DNA from: B33-G16 sp964611035 | GTDB taxonomy: Bacteria > Desulfobacterota > DSM-4660 > Desulfatiglandales > B25-G16 | Assembly: GCA_964611035.1 (NCBI GenBank) | Contig: CAZSWT010000002.1 | Location: forward strand, 48,762 to 112,761 | Direction: 5' to 3' | DNA length: 64,000 nucleotides | In this document: positions 33,492 to 43,113 of the stretch, one piece after another | How positions within the stretch are numbered: the first letter of the stretch is position 1 | Layout of the letters: the number at the start of each line of letters is the position of its first letter | Translations under genes and position numbers: made by a program | The notes under the pieces: model-generated | Told to the model about the DNA's origin: nothing | The model's database searches: none | What the model saw: the letters and a program-made list of their open reading frames with translations, nothing else

Positions 33492-33668
33492 ATGGCTATA
33501 AGCAAAGAACTGCTGGACATTTTAGTCTGCCCAAAGTGTAAAGGTGATATCTATCTGAACAAGGCAGGGGATGGACTGATATGCGATAACTGCAAGCTCT
33601 TATATGAAATAAAGGATGATATGCCAATTATGCTTATAGATGAGGCAAAAAAAATAAAAGAGGATTAA
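33492..33668 (+). CDS. Trm112-like zinc-ribbon protein (58 aa)
   Basis: Small protein starting MAISKELLDILVCPKCKGDI. The four cysteines C13, C16, C31 and C34 (CPKC...CDNC) form a zinc ribbon, followed by LYEIKDDMPIMLIDEAKKI, the typical PIM-L-D-E ending of the Trm112/YcaR family. In bacteria these proteins sit next to lipid A and LPS genes (ycaR beside lpxK and kdsB in E. coli); their job is not settled, though eukaryotic Trm112 activates methyltransferases. GGGGGTAAG precedes the ATG. Its TAA is directly followed by the TTG start of the glycosyltransferase, so they are translationally coupled. Confidence 0.9.
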   Translation: MAISKELLDILVCPKCKGDIYLNKAGDGLICDNCKLLYEIKDDMPIMLIDEAKKIKED

Positions 33669-34595
33669 TTGGATATCTCTATTATTGTTGTTAGTTTTAA
33701 TACAAAAGGCCTGTTGCTTGACTGTTTGGCTTCTATTTTTAAAACTATTAAAGGAATATCTTTTGAGGTTTGGGTTGTGGATAATAATTCTACTGATGGA
33801 ACAGTAGAAGCGACGAGGGAAAAATATCCAACTATTAAAATAGTTGAAAATACGGAAAATTTAGGTTTTGCTGCTGCAAATAATCAGGCATTCAGGCAGA
33901 TGAATGGCAATTATGCCCTATTGCTCAACACTGATACTGTATTGACCAATGGAGTTGTAAAAGAGCTTTTTGATTTTATGGAAGCCAATCCTGAGGCAGG
34001 CATGGCATGCGGGCAGCTGTTAAATCTTGATGGTTCAAGTCAAAATTCTATTGCTAATTTTCCTACGACGTTAACCCTTCTTTCTAACGAGACTCTTCTA
34101 AGAATCTTATTGCCTAAAAAATTTCCAAGCAAAAGAAGAAAATACCTATCTCCTTTAAAAATAGATTCATGCATTGGCGCCTGTTTAATGGCCCGAAAAA
34201 AGGCTATGGATGATATAGGATTCTTTGATGAGAGATATTTCTTTTTCTTTGAAGAGACCGATTGGGCTTATAGGATGAAGCGTGGCGGATGGGCTATTTA
34301 TCTTGTACCCACGGCAAAAATATTCCATGCTCAGGGAAAGACAGTAGGAAGCAATGTACATGCAAGAATTATGTTTTATAGATCAAGGTACCTCTTTTTT
34401 AAAAAGTGGCACCCACACTCCTATCCGTTATTCCATTCAGTTATATTTTTAAGGTTGCTAGCTAACATCATTCTTTCTCTTATGGGCCTATTATTTACTG
34501 GTGGCTTTAAAAATTCGATAAGGAAAAAATTTATTGTGTACATTCAGTTACTTATCTGGCATCTGCATGGATGCCCGGAAAAAAATAAAGGCTAA
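33669..34595 (+). CDS. GT2 family glycosyltransferase (rhamnosyltransferase-like)
   Basis: Inverting GT-A glycosyltransferase, 308 aa. It opens with ISIIVVSFNTKGLLLDCLAS (about residues 3-22), VWVVDNNSTDGTVEA (about 34-48) and NLGFAAANNQAFR, and the metal-binding LLLNTDT (about 84-90). FFDERYFFFFEETDWAYRMK (about 181-200) contains the catalytic ED-Y region of WbbL-like enzymes. A hydrophobic segment near 257-276 may anchor it to the membrane. The start is a TTG that abuts the stop of the upstream Trm112-like gene. Probably extends the LPS core or O-chain; donor sugar unknown. Confidence 0.85.
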   Translation: MDISIIVVSFNTKGLLLDCLASIFKTIKGISFEVWVVDNNSTDGTVEATREKYPTIKIVENTENLGFAAANNQAFRQMNGNYALLLNTDTVLTNGVVKELFDFMEANPEAGMACGQLLNLDGSSQNSIANFPTTLTLLSNETLLRILLPKKFPSKRRKYLSPLKIDSCIGACLMARKKAMDDIGFFDERYFFFFEETDWAYRMKRGGWAIYLVPTAKIFHAQGKTVGSNVHARIMFYRSRYLFFKKWHPHSYPLFHSVIFLRLLANIILSLMGLLFTGGFKNSIRKKFIVYIQLLIWHLHGCPEKNKG

Positions 34596-34600
34596 AACAA

Positions 34601-35695
34601 ATGCTGGTTAAAGGTAAAAACCTCCCATTAAATGGAATAAAAAAGATTCTGTTGATACAATTGGGAGATATAGGGGATGTAGTGCTTACAACCCCAACGA
34701 TAAGAGCATTAAAAAAGAATAATCCCTCTGGCGAGATTTTTGTTCTTTTAAGAAGCTTTGCCACGGAATTGTTGGAAGGCTGCCCATGGGTGGATGGTGT
34801 GATTTCACTAAACAAGGAGAAGAGGAAGTTTAGAGAGAAGATGACCTACCAAAAGGATTTTCTTTCAGGTCTGAGGAGAAAAAGATTTGAATTAGCTATT
34901 GATCTGAGGGCTGGAACAAGGGGCGCCTTCCTTTCTTATATAAGTGGGGCAAGATTGAGGGTAGGAAGGTATAGGGGAGACGGAAAGTTGTGGAGGAACA
35001 GGCTTTTTACCCACTTAATCAAACCTGAGAATGAATTACAACAATATTCTGCCCTACACAACCTGAATATTTTAGCCCCTTTTAACCTAACCATCGAAGA
35101 TACCTCTCCAGAGCTCAGTGTCACAAAAGAAAGGGAAATAGGTGCGGAAAATATTTTAAGGAAAGAACAAGTGCCTTCTGATAAGCCCATAATTGCCCTG
35201 CATCCATTTTCCCGGTGGAGATATAAGGAATGGTCAATCAGAAATTATATCAAATTAATCAATTATATAGGCTCAAAATATAAGGTCTCTATACTAATAA
35301 CAGGTTCAATTGATGAAAGAGATAGGGCATCTAAGATAGCGAAGAGCTGTAAAATAGATGTTCATAACCTGGCAGGGAAGACCTCTCTTGGCGAGTTGGC
35401 AGCTATTCTTAAAAAATGTAGTTTATTGATTGGAATAGATAGTGCTTCTATGCATATTGCCGCAGCAGTCGGTACGCCAACGATAACCATATTCGGACCG
35501 TCTTCCCCTGTAAATTGGGCCCCGAGGGGTAGGCAACATAAAATTATCACTAAGAATCTCCCGTGTGTACCATGCAGGCAAAAGGGTTGCAATAATAGTG
35601 AGGTGAGCCGATGCCTTGAAGAGTTGAGCGTAGATGAGGTAATTCCCGTAATTGACGACAAACTCATGGAGATAGGATTTGCACTAACACGGTGA
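34601..35695 (+). CDS. GT9 family glycosyltransferase (third heptosyltransferase-like)
   Basis: 364-aa member of the ADP-heptose:LPS heptosyltransferase family. IKKILLIQLGDIGDVVLTTP (about residues 12-31) is the GT9 opening. The C-domain has IALHPFSRWRYKEWSIRNYI (about 196-215), NLAGKTSLGELAAILKKCSL (about 259-278), IGIDSASMHIAAAVGTPTIT and IFGPSSPVNWAPRG (about 280-314), with a Cys-rich NLPCVPCRQKGC stretch. WaaF- and WaaC-like proteins exist upstream, so this is probably a third heptose or related sugar transferase. Six bases separate it from the GT2 gene, so they are one operon. Confidence 0.87.
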   Translation: MLVKGKNLPLNGIKKILLIQLGDIGDVVLTTPTIRALKKNNPSGEIFVLLRSFATELLEGCPWVDGVISLNKEKRKFREKMTYQKDFLSGLRRKRFELAIDLRAGTRGAFLSYISGARLRVGRYRGDGKLWRNRLFTHLIKPENELQQYSALHNLNILAPFNLTIEDTSPELSVTKEREIGAENILRKEQVPSDKPIIALHPFSRWRYKEWSIRNYIKLINYIGSKYKVSILITGSIDERDRASKIAKSCKIDVHNLAGKTSLGELAAILKKCSLLIGIDSASMHIAAAVGTPTITIFGPSSPVNWAPRGRQHKIITKNLPCVPCRQKGCNNSEVSRCLEELSVDEVIPVIDDKLMEIGFALTR

Positions 35696-35963
35696 TAATT
35701 CAATCACGGCTTTGTGACAACTTCACTAATCAAAGATTTTTTGTTATTCGAAAATAAAATCCGGGAGAACAATAAGCAATTTGTTAGGAATCTTAAAACA
35801 AGAGCGATAAAATACCTCATTTAGGAAAAAAAGCGCTGGTTGTGGAAAACCTTTGATTATATAAACAAAAAGGCATCTAAAGATTTTATTTGGCTTGAGG
35901 AATAAAGACACCCTGACACGGGAATGTTAATCCTTTTCAAGATTACGCGATAACAAACAACTG

Positions 35964-36806
35964 TTATCTTGTTGATATATGTTCATCCAAGCTGGCAACA
36001 ACAGCTATGCTATGCCCCGAGAACATTTTTGAGATGAGCCTTGCGAAGATGCTGACCACGGGAATACGCTTCAATGCTTTTTTTACCGTTTCAGAATGGT
36101 AATCTTTGGTCTTCACCACATGAAAGCCACATATCTGGAGTAGCTGCTTCACTGTTTGGGGAGTAAAGTGATACAAGTGGTATGGTAAGTCCCATCCAAC
36201 CCATTCTTTCCAGTTCTTGCGGGCATCTGTTCCTTCATAATTAGGGACGTCTACTATAAGGACACCATCATTTTTTAACCAATCTCTGGCCTTTAAGATT
36301 GCCTTTCGGGGGTCGGAAGTGTGTTCAAGAAAATGCCACATGGTGATGATATCAAAACTATGGTGTGGCAGTTTTACCTCATCTATCAACCCAAAAGTTA
36401 TAGGAAGGCCAAGTTTTTCAGTGGCATGTTGCGATGCCCAGCTTGAGATATCAATCCCTTGTACATCATATCCATAGTTACGGCATGCCGCTAGAAAATA
36501 CCCGTAGCCACAACCGACGTCTAAGACTCTCCCTTTTCCCTTTATTCCCTTGAAAAACCGTATTCGATGCGTTTCAAGACTAAGCCTTTTCTTGAATTCA
36601 GGCGAGTCAAGCTTTCCTCCCCCTATAAAATGTTCCTCGCAATATTCCTTGCTGTAAAGTTTTGCTATATCTTTTTCTGAAGGCCTCGGATCTAAAAATC
36701 CTAACCCACAAGAAGAACACCTGTAGACATGCCACGAGTCCATTTCTATCAGGGCTTTTCTATCCCTGGCACCACAGAGGATGCAAAATTCTGGGGCTTT
36801 TTCCAT
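35964..36806 (-). CDS. Class I SAM-dependent methyltransferase with N-terminal zinc ribbon
   Basis: 280 aa. The N-terminus has four cysteines (CILC about 8-11, CSSC about 30-33) in a zinc ribbon, followed by GLGFLDPRPSEKDIAKLYSK. The methyltransferase core has motif I RVLDVGCGYGYFLAACRNYG (about 93-112), VQGIDISSWA, and FDIITMWHFLEHTSDPRKAI (about 152-171). The layout fits enzymes that modify sugars or lipids in polysaccharide clusters, although substrate is not visible. Antisense to the glycosyltransferase genes; 268 bp of noncoding DNA separate it from the GT9 gene with nothing recognised. Confidence 0.85.
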   Translation of the reverse strand: MEKAPEFCILCGARDRKALIEMDSWHVYRCSSCGLGFLDPRPSEKDIAKLYSKEYCEEHFIGGGKLDSPEFKKRLSLETHRIRFFKGIKGKGRVLDVGCGYGYFLAACRNYGYDVQGIDISSWASQHATEKLGLPITFGLIDEVKLPHHSFDIITMWHFLEHTSDPRKAILKARDWLKNDGVLIVDVPNYEGTDARKNWKEWVGWDLPYHLYHFTPQTVKQLLQICGFHVVKTKDYHSETVKKALKRIPVVSIFARLISKMFSGHSIAVVASLDEHISTR

Positions 36807-37004
36807 TTTTTAAACTGTTTTTTTAATAAGAAATGGTATTTTAACTATTAAAAAATTACTATAATAAAGGTATAAAAGAAGATCAATTATAATTGATATC
36901 AGCTCAAATCATCAGTGTTGACATACAAAAACACTTTCTCTATATTCCATAGGCATAATCACAACCCTTATCCAATCTATTAGTTTTTCTTAAGAGGAAA
37001 CAAT

Positions 37005-38006
37005 ATGTTGAAGATCTTGATTGGCATACCTGTGTTGGACAATATTGAGATGACACGTGTATGCTTACAAAGTCTTTACCAAAATACAGACACCAACAGC
37101 TTAGATCTCGATATCTCTATGGTGATCATTGACAATGGATCGAGTGACGACATTGCTGGTCTTATAAAAAGAGAGCTTGATAGTACTCAATTTCCAACCT
37201 ATTATTTTAGAAACTCTCAAAATTTGGGTGTAGCCATAGCATGGAATCAAATACTGCGATTTTCTCCAGATACCATTTATGGTGAACCTTTCCCCTACAA
37301 ATACTATGTTATCTCAAATAATGATATCCTTTTCGGACCTGACTGGCTGCAGCCCTTGGTCGAAGTTATGGAGGGCGATGATAGCGTTGGTTGGGTCTCT
37401 GCTTTGGAAAACGGCTCTCCAGTCATGCAAGAATTACTTGATGCACATTCAAGGACTAAGAGGTACTATATAAATCCCAATAAACCTTACTCTTCAGAAA
37501 ATATTATCGAAAGCGTGAAAAAAGTATACGAACAATGGGGTGGGCATGAATCCTTCTGCCGATTTGTGAAAAGCCACAGTTTGCCCCTTTTTATCAAGGG
37601 GGGACGATCTGCTGTGTGTTTTATGATAAGACCAGCTATGATCGAGCAGATTGGATTTTTTGATGAGGATTATTCTCCAATTGGAATTTCAGAAGACCTG
37701 GAGTATTTTCTAAGGATAGAAAGGATAATTACCCCACCGTGGTTAACAGAAGAAATGTATCCAGAAGAAAGTAAGTGGAAATACGGTTTTTGTGGTAAGA
37801 GCATCATACACCATAACTGGGGTATGACACGGCAGGGTCTTCATTTTGATGGACGGAAATGGGAAAAGGAAAAAGAAAAGAATTGGAGAGCCAAGTTTGG
37901 TAAATCGCGAAAGTTTTATACCAAACATTTACTGTCCATGTTTTTCATGCCAATAATTACATCATTTCTGATAAATTTCTTACTTTTTACTCTCCCAGTT
38001 CATTAA
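37005..38006 (+). CDS. GT2-like glycosyltransferase
   Basis: 333-aa protein with a GT-A domain. MLKILIGIPVLDNIEMTRVC at the start, MVIIDNGSSDDIAGLIKREL (about residues 44-63), NSQNLGVAIAWNQILR (about 71-86) and the metal-site SNNDILFGPDWLQPL (about 106-120). FFDEDYSPIGISEDLEYFLR (about 225-244) supplies the acceptor-side ED motif. A C-terminal hydrophobic segment (LLSMFFMPIITSFLINFLLF) suggests membrane attachment. The last 20 bases overlap the 3' end of the convergent GT4 gene. ATG with AGAGGA upstream. Confidence 0.82.
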   Translation: MLKILIGIPVLDNIEMTRVCLQSLYQNTDTNSLDLDISMVIIDNGSSDDIAGLIKRELDSTQFPTYYFRNSQNLGVAIAWNQILRFSPDTIYGEPFPYKYYVISNNDILFGPDWLQPLVEVMEGDDSVGWVSALENGSPVMQELLDAHSRTKRYYINPNKPYSSENIIESVKKVYEQWGGHESFCRFVKSHSLPLFIKGGRSAVCFMIRPAMIEQIGFFDEDYSPIGISEDLEYFLRIERIITPPWLTEEMYPEESKWKYGFCGKSIIHHNWGMTRQGLHFDGRKWEKEKEKNWRAKFGKSRKFYTKHLLSMFFMPIITSFLINFLLFTLPVH

Positions 38007-39147
38007 ATACTCGTATCATCTCGTGATGATTCTTTTTTACAGAGTATTTTTTGCCTGTTATGGAAGCCTCTATTGACATATTTTTTAACCTTTCTGGTAC
38101 CATGAGGGCTTTCATTGCTTCTACGAGCTCCGCTGAACGAGGTGGATGTGATATGATATACCCGTCTTTTTCGTTTGTTATAATTCCTGCTGCTCCATTA
38201 TAGATTGTAGTGACCGCTGGTAAACCGCATGCCATTGCCTCTATCACGACTAGGGAACATGCATCATAGAATGTAGGGAGCACCAACACGTCGCAGTTTG
38301 CATAGTAGTCTTCCGGGGTCTTGGTAGGACCTGTGAATATTACTGTATCTTCAAGGCTTAACCTTTTCACTCGTTTTAAAAGCAAAGGGTAAGGTCGCTC
38401 TCCTACTACCACGACCTTGAAGTTAGTAAAATTCAATTTCTTTAATTTTGCCGCGGCCTCAATTAAGGGCACCATCCCCTTTTTTTTAAGATCATACGAT
38501 ATGAAAAGAAAGGCTATATCATTATCGGTTATCCTTAGTTGTTGTCGTATCGAACCTCTCAGGCGTTCTTTTAGGCCTCTATTATACTTTGTGGTGTCTA
38601 TGCCGTTGTATATAACCTTTATTTCCTTCTCATTTGTGTGGTAAAATGATGTAAAATCTTTTTCGATCATCAGCGAGATTGCTATAATTTTGGGTTTTGG
38701 ATCAAGCCTGAATGGTGCGGACTCTATCCAATTTCTAACCTTATCTTTTAATGAAAAAACGATGAGCAGACGCTTTATCGAGCGGAAAAATATATTCTTT
38801 TCCGTATAAAGCTTTCTGGCTGTTGAGAACCTATGGACGCCACCGTGGCTTTGATATACATTCATATATATAGTATTTCCGAAACCAAGAATTACATCAA
38901 AGACTTGACTCTTTGCCATCTTTTTATGCTTCAATGCGAACAAAATCATCTTGGCCCAAGATGGTAATAATTTTGGAATCTTTATCCTGTGGAAAACGGC
39001 GGCACGTGGTTCACCGTCCCAATTTTGTCCGAAAAGATGTGTCTCCCAGCCATTTTCAGCAAGTGTTGAAGCAAGAGAGACAGCATATGACTCTGCTCCG
39101 CCTTTGTGCTTACTAAAATTTTCTATTGCCAATGCTATTTTTTTCAC
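37987..39147 (-). CDS. GT4 family glycosyltransferase (WaaG/RfaB-like)
   Basis: Retaining GT-B glycosyltransferase, 386 aa. N-domain IALAIENFSKHKGGAESYAV (about residues 3-22) resembles WaaG (core glucosyltransferase I). YIMNVYQSHGG-like segment (MNVYQSHGGVHRFSTARKL, about 93-111) and KIIAISLMIEKDF follow. The C-domain contains VIYNGIDTTKYNRG (about 179-192), FLFISYDLKKKGMVPLIEAA and the donor motif PTFYDACSLVVIEAMACGLP (about 288-307) with Glu-x7-Glu. Likely an LPS core sugar transferase. It converges on the GT2 gene with 20 bases of overlap. Confidence 0.87.
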   Translation of the reverse strand: MKKIALAIENFSKHKGGAESYAVSLASTLAENGWETHLFGQNWDGEPRAAVFHRIKIPKLLPSWAKMILFALKHKKMAKSQVFDVILGFGNTIYMNVYQSHGGVHRFSTARKLYTEKNIFFRSIKRLLIVFSLKDKVRNWIESAPFRLDPKPKIIAISLMIEKDFTSFYHTNEKEIKVIYNGIDTTKYNRGLKERLRGSIRQQLRITDNDIAFLFISYDLKKKGMVPLIEAAAKLKKLNFTNFKVVVVGERPYPLLLKRVKRLSLEDTVIFTGPTKTPEDYYANCDVLVLPTFYDACSLVVIEAMACGLPAVTTIYNGAAGIITNEKDGYIISHPPRSAELVEAMKALMVPERLKNMSIEASITGKKYSVKKNHHEMIRVFNELGE

Positions 39148-39246
39148 TTATATAATCCTATCCTACTCAAATTACCTCGATGTTGTGATTTCTTGCTGAG
39201 AATGAATGTTATGAAGCTGTTAGGTATGCAGGTAATAATTAAAGAG

Positions 39247-40014
39247 TTACAAAGATTTTTTCTTTTCAAAAGAAGTCTCTAGTTCCCGAAGCTTAACATA
39301 TCTGCCAAACATAGCATAGGCAGATGTAACGGCAATGATAAATCCAGCCAGACCATCTAAAAAGCCGAGTTTAAGTAAATATACTTCAAAAAACTTAAAG
39401 GTCGGCCGCAATAAAAGTAACGAGATGTGGTAACGTTTTCCTCTTTCATACATGTCTTCTGCCATTAGGCTGGAAAAACTGTTCACTGTTTGAAGTTGTC
39501 CAGAAATGACGCCGTTATAAGGATAGTGTAAAAGGTCTTCTTTTAGATTTCCAATGCTTCCCTGTATATCAACCCTTTCGTGTACCCGTCCTCCTGTCCA
39601 GTGCCCTCGCTCACGCCTGAAAAGGCGAAGTTGTCTGTCAGGATAGTAGCCACTGTGATTTATCCATCTTCCCTGATAAAAAGAGCGACGAGGAATTCGG
39701 TATCCATCTTTGGCATCATCTTTTTTAATTTCGCCTAAAATCTCGTCGCGCAAGGTTGCCGTGATCTCTTCATCTGCATCCACACTCAATATCCAGTTTC
39801 CATTGGCCTTTGAAATAGCAAAGTTTTTTTGATCAACATATCCAGGCCATGCTTTCTGATATACCTTATCCGTATATTCTCTGGCAATTTCAACTGTTTT
39901 ATCCTGGCTCATTGAATCAACAACTATTATCTCGTCTGTCCATGTTGCGCTCTCAAGGCATCGCCTGATATTGGGTTCTTCATTTCGGCATATGACACAC
40001 ACAGAAAGAGTCAT
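39247..40014 (-). CDS. GT2 family glycosyltransferase (WaaE/KdtX-like)
   Basis: 255 aa. Opens MTLSVCVICRNEEPNIRRCL with WTDEIIVVDSMSQDKTVEIA (about residues 25-44), WPGYVDQKNFAISKANGNWI (about 55-74) and the metal-site SVDADEE (about 76-82). These are typical of the WaaE/beta-1,4-glucosyltransferase group that acts on the inner core in enterics. QGRWINHSGYYPDRQLRLFR and HERVDIQG are also family markers. A hydrophobic segment follows near 212-235. Same strand as the GT4 gene and about 100 bp upstream of it. Confidence 0.87.
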   Translation of the reverse strand: MTLSVCVICRNEEPNIRRCLESATWTDEIIVVDSMSQDKTVEIAREYTDKVYQKAWPGYVDQKNFAISKANGNWILSVDADEEITATLRDEILGEIKKDDAKDGYRIPRRSFYQGRWINHSGYYPDRQLRLFRRERGHWTGGRVHERVDIQGSIGNLKEDLLHYPYNGVISGQLQTVNSFSSLMAEDMYERGKRYHISLLLLRPTFKFFEVYLLKLGFLDGLAGFIIAVTSAYAMFGRYVKLRELETSFEKKKSL

Positions 40015-40376
40015 GGCTACTTTATTATTGCACTAGTTAAACATTACAGATTACAAATACACTATCACCGATTGTTAAAAGCTTAATTCTTTACAAGTAG
40101 ATGAAAAGTATCATTGGATTAGCCAAATTTAATTTTGTCGAGTGTAAATTTGGCGTGATTATAAGGTAGAGAGGTATGTGGGTCAACAAAAAACAAAAAA
40201 CAAAAGTAGCGTTGCGAAGTATTTTAAATTGTTACTAACTATTGAGCCAAAAAATGGTAATCGACCAATCCAAACTTATAGTAAATTCAAAATAATTCTG
40301 AAGTAATCCTCATCAAGGTGATTGTTTTTAAAAGGTAAAAATGATTCAGTCTCAAATGTCCCTTTAAATTAAATAA
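40015..40376. other. AT-rich intergenic region without recognised features
   Basis: No gene, repeat family or promoter was recognised in these 362 bp. It contains AACAAAAAACAAAAG and other simple AT-rich runs. The GT2 gene at 39247-40014 must start transcription here if it is not read through from further upstream. Confidence 0.4.
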
Positions 40377-41114
40377 CTATAATGCATCGAAAAACAATAC
40401 TCCTATCCCAGCACACTGCTGCTTATAATCTTCAACTATTTCCATATGTCTATAATATGGTCTTATTTCAGACCAAAATGTATCAACACCACATTCATCA
40501 AGGATATCATGAAATGCAATGAGGCCAGGTTTTTTTACAAAGTTAGAGTATAATGTGAAATCTTTTTTCACCCCTTCATACGAATGGTCAGCATCAATAA
40601 ATAAAAAATCAATTTTACTACCATTTAGTATTTTCTGAACATTCATTTGGCACTCTGTAGACTGGGAATCTGCACGCAAGAAATGAATTCGTTGTGTTTT
40701 AAAGAAAGATGAGTAAAAGAAACGATTGAGAGATTTTCTATACGATCGTGGTAAATCTATGCTTATTATTAACCCATCTGGTTGTATGACTTTAGACCAA
40801 AGATATAAAGTCCCGCCTCTATCAGTACCCACTTCACATATACTTTTTGGATTCCAATTTTTTACTAGATTGAAAAGCTCACTAATTTCAGATTCGATTT
40901 GGACTGGTTTAATTGTATTATAAAGGCCTATTCCAGCAAAATTATTCACGACTTGAACGGGATTTTTATGCATTATTTCTAACTCTAAAAGCCGTTTCTT
41001 AGAAATTCTTCTTACTAGTGATCCCGCTCCTAAAAATTCATAATATATTTCGCCAATTATCTCCTGATAAAATTTGTAAAACTTTGGAAACTTTCTTCTC
41101 AGCAATTTACTCAT
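40377..41114 (-). CDS. Class I SAM methyltransferase of the CmcI/Methyltransf_24 type
   Basis: 245 aa. The core has KSICEVGTDRGGTLYLWSKV (about residues 94-113, motif I as EVGTDRGG), GLIISIDLPRSYRKSL (about 118-133) and IDFLFIDADHSYEGVKKDFT (about 175-194), with the acidic FIDADHS metal- or cofactor-site and GLIAFHDILDECGVDTFWSE. This pattern is that of cephalosporin-hydroxylase-like or class 24 methyltransferases, often found in surface polysaccharide loci. The N-terminal 60 residues are basic (KLLRRKFPKFYKFYQEI). Role in sugar methylation is only inferred from the neighbours. Confidence 0.75.
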   Translation of the reverse strand: MSKLLRRKFPKFYKFYQEIIGEIYYEFLGAGSLVRRISKKRLLELEIMHKNPVQVVNNFAGIGLYNTIKPVQIESEISELFNLVKNWNPKSICEVGTDRGGTLYLWSKVIQPDGLIISIDLPRSYRKSLNRFFYSSFFKTQRIHFLRADSQSTECQMNVQKILNGSKIDFLFIDADHSYEGVKKDFTLYSNFVKKPGLIAFHDILDECGVDTFWSEIRPYYRHMEIVEDYKQQCAGIGVLFFDAL

Positions 41115-41301
41115 TTTTACCTATCAGGGTAAGGGTATTTTTTTCAAACACCTACAGCAATTAATTATTTAGTGAAAGTGAATTAAATATCCATCATAGC
41201 GGATAAGGAAGAATTAAACATATTGAGTATAGTTGAAGAGTTGATAGGCAGTCAATTAAAATTGGAAATTATCTTCTCATACTTTTTGGTATCATTTTTT
41301 A

Positions 41302-42782
41302 GTAACGTTCAAAAGTTGTGGCAAATTAAAAAATTGATTAAATCACGATCTCTTTCTATGGTTATAGATGGAAGTAAAAACCAAAAGGAAAGAGACCGTG
41401 ATGAAACGAAAAATTACTATATCACTTCAGTTTGATCTGGCAATAGGAAAAGTCAATTTAAATGAAATAGCGTATAGAATAAAAGAGCTAAGAGACCCTC
41501 TAATGCTCCGGGTATTGGAAGAAATTCTCAAAAGCTATGATGATCTTATTTCTGAGCGTTTAAGCCAGACAAAGATATATCCAAGCAAATTCAGAAAAGG
41601 CCTTGGGAGGCATATAAGAAGGGATGATCCTAAAGAGAGATTTTGCCGGGGCCGCAAGATACGAAAGCGTGGTTATCGCAGTGCGGCCCGGAGGTTTTCC
41701 ACTGTGTTTGGAAAACTAGATTTACCGATAAGAGTAGCTGAATGCCTAAAATGTGGAGCCTGTTATTCTCCTCTTCTGAGTGCATTGCAAATAGGCACCT
41801 ATTCTCATAAGGAAATGAATTTTGAGTATGAAGTTATTGAGTCTGTTATTGATACCAACTATCGAAGGCTTATTGATGGAAGATCCATCGATATATCTTT
41901 AGGGGGCATTCATAATATTGTGGTTGGCAGTGATATTGATGAAACATTTCAGGAGCCGGTTTCAGCAAAGGATTTATCTGGCATTATTGCCGATGGCACA
42001 GGGGTTAAACAGAAACAGGGTCGTAAAGGAGAACTCAGAAACGTTATCGGTATTACTAAAGAGGGAAGAGTAGAGCCCCTTGGATGCTTTACCAACACCC
42101 CCTGGCCAGAGATAGAACGAATTGTCAAAGAACGAATCAAAGAGGCGGAATCATATAACATCCCCTTTATCTACGATGGAGATCCAGGACTTGATGATTT
42201 TTTAGCTGATGTGGCTGAATCCCAACGCTGCACTTGGCATGGCCCAAGAGGACTTTATCATTCCCTTTGGCAAGATGGATTAAAGAAAAAAGACAGTCAA
42301 CCGGAGACAGATAAAATAAAATAGTTAATAGGCATAGAACTTCCAGAAGGAGACTTTGAAATCCTTAAAGAAGAAGATAAGGAACAGGTAAAGGCAAAAT
42401 ATAAAAGTAGTAAATCAGAAATCAAAGATCTCATAAAGATGTTCTACGAGAAAGGCTATACACACGGTGCATCCTATCTTGATAAACTTTCTGATCGTCT
42501 ATTTACAAACATAGAACTGTGGCTGAAGACAGGGGTAATTGCCCCAAAAACAACATCGTTATTGGAACGGGTATTTAGAGAAATCGGTCGTCGGCTTAAG
42601 AGAATAGCGTGGGGCTGGTCTGATAGAGCAGTGACTAATATTTCCAAGATGATCATGATAAGGCAATATTCCAGAGATAAATGGGAGAAATACTGGAAGG
42701 ATAAACTTGGTATCATGGGCTATTTCGGCATTCAAATCGAATCGGTGCTAATATCATGATGCCACAACTTTTGAACGTTACC
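41302..42782 (+). mobile_element. Insertion sequence (probably ISLre2-like) with perfect 22-bp ends and 9-bp target duplication
   Basis: The terminal inverted repeats are a perfect 22 bp: GTAACGTTCAAAAGTTGTGG plus CA at 41302-41323 and its exact complement at 42760-42781. CATTTTTTA flanks both sides (41293-41301 and 42783-42791) as a 9-bp target duplication. The total is about 1.48 kb with one transposase gene. Size, 22-bp ends and 9-bp duplication agree with what I remember of the ISLre2 family. It inserted in the gap between the CmcI-like gene and rfaE1. Confidence 0.9.
41401..42759 (+). pseudogene. IS transposase interrupted by one in-frame amber codon
   Basis: The frame from MKRKITISLQFDLAIGKVNL (ATG 41401) is open to a TAG at 42322-42324, then continues in the same frame without any shift through LIGIELPEGDFEILKEEDKE to a normal stop at 42759. 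The intact protein would be about 452 aa. DDE-type residues are suggested: IIADGTGV (first Asp), FIYDGDPGLDDF (second Asp) and SLLERVFREIGRRLKR (Glu plus basic helix). A CxxC pair (CLKCGACYSP) lies near residue 118. Family assignment (ISLre2/UPF0236-like) rests on memory of the cysteine-containing N-terminal region and the IS structure. One point mutation probably inactivates it. Confidence 0.85.
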
Positions 42783-43113
42783 CATTTTTTACCATCCTTT
42801 TCACTTTATCCAAAAACAAGAATATGTTATATTTTAAACCCCTTAACAATTGTTCATATAAAAAATTAACGTGGGTATGCACTTCGCTCCAGCTAATTCA
42901 CTTTAATATATTGATTTAACAAGGTTTTTCGGAACTTTTTTTTAAAACCGCATAAAATGTCAGAAAGCCAGTATATTCAAGGAGATACCCTCAATGAACT
43001 TGAGTCAACTGCATACCCATGAAAATTAATTTAGATAGGATGAATTTAAAATTAACTCATGTTATTAGAATATTTAATAATTTGCTATGATTAAAAAATA
43101 ATGGAAAGCTGAT
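42783..43113. other. Intergenic region upstream of rfaE1
   Basis: Apart from the right copy of the IS target duplication (42783-42791) I see no gene, strong promoter or repeat in these 331 bp. Confidence 0.4.

Noticed and set aside
37279..37473. 64-codon frame inside the GT2 gene at 37.0-38.0 kb
   Set aside because: Fully inside a well-supported gene in another frame.
42322..42324. Pyrrolysine or programmed readthrough at the transposase amber codon
   Set aside because: No PYLIS-like structure or pyl gene seen, and a simple inactivating mutation is more likely; kept only as an alternative in the finding.
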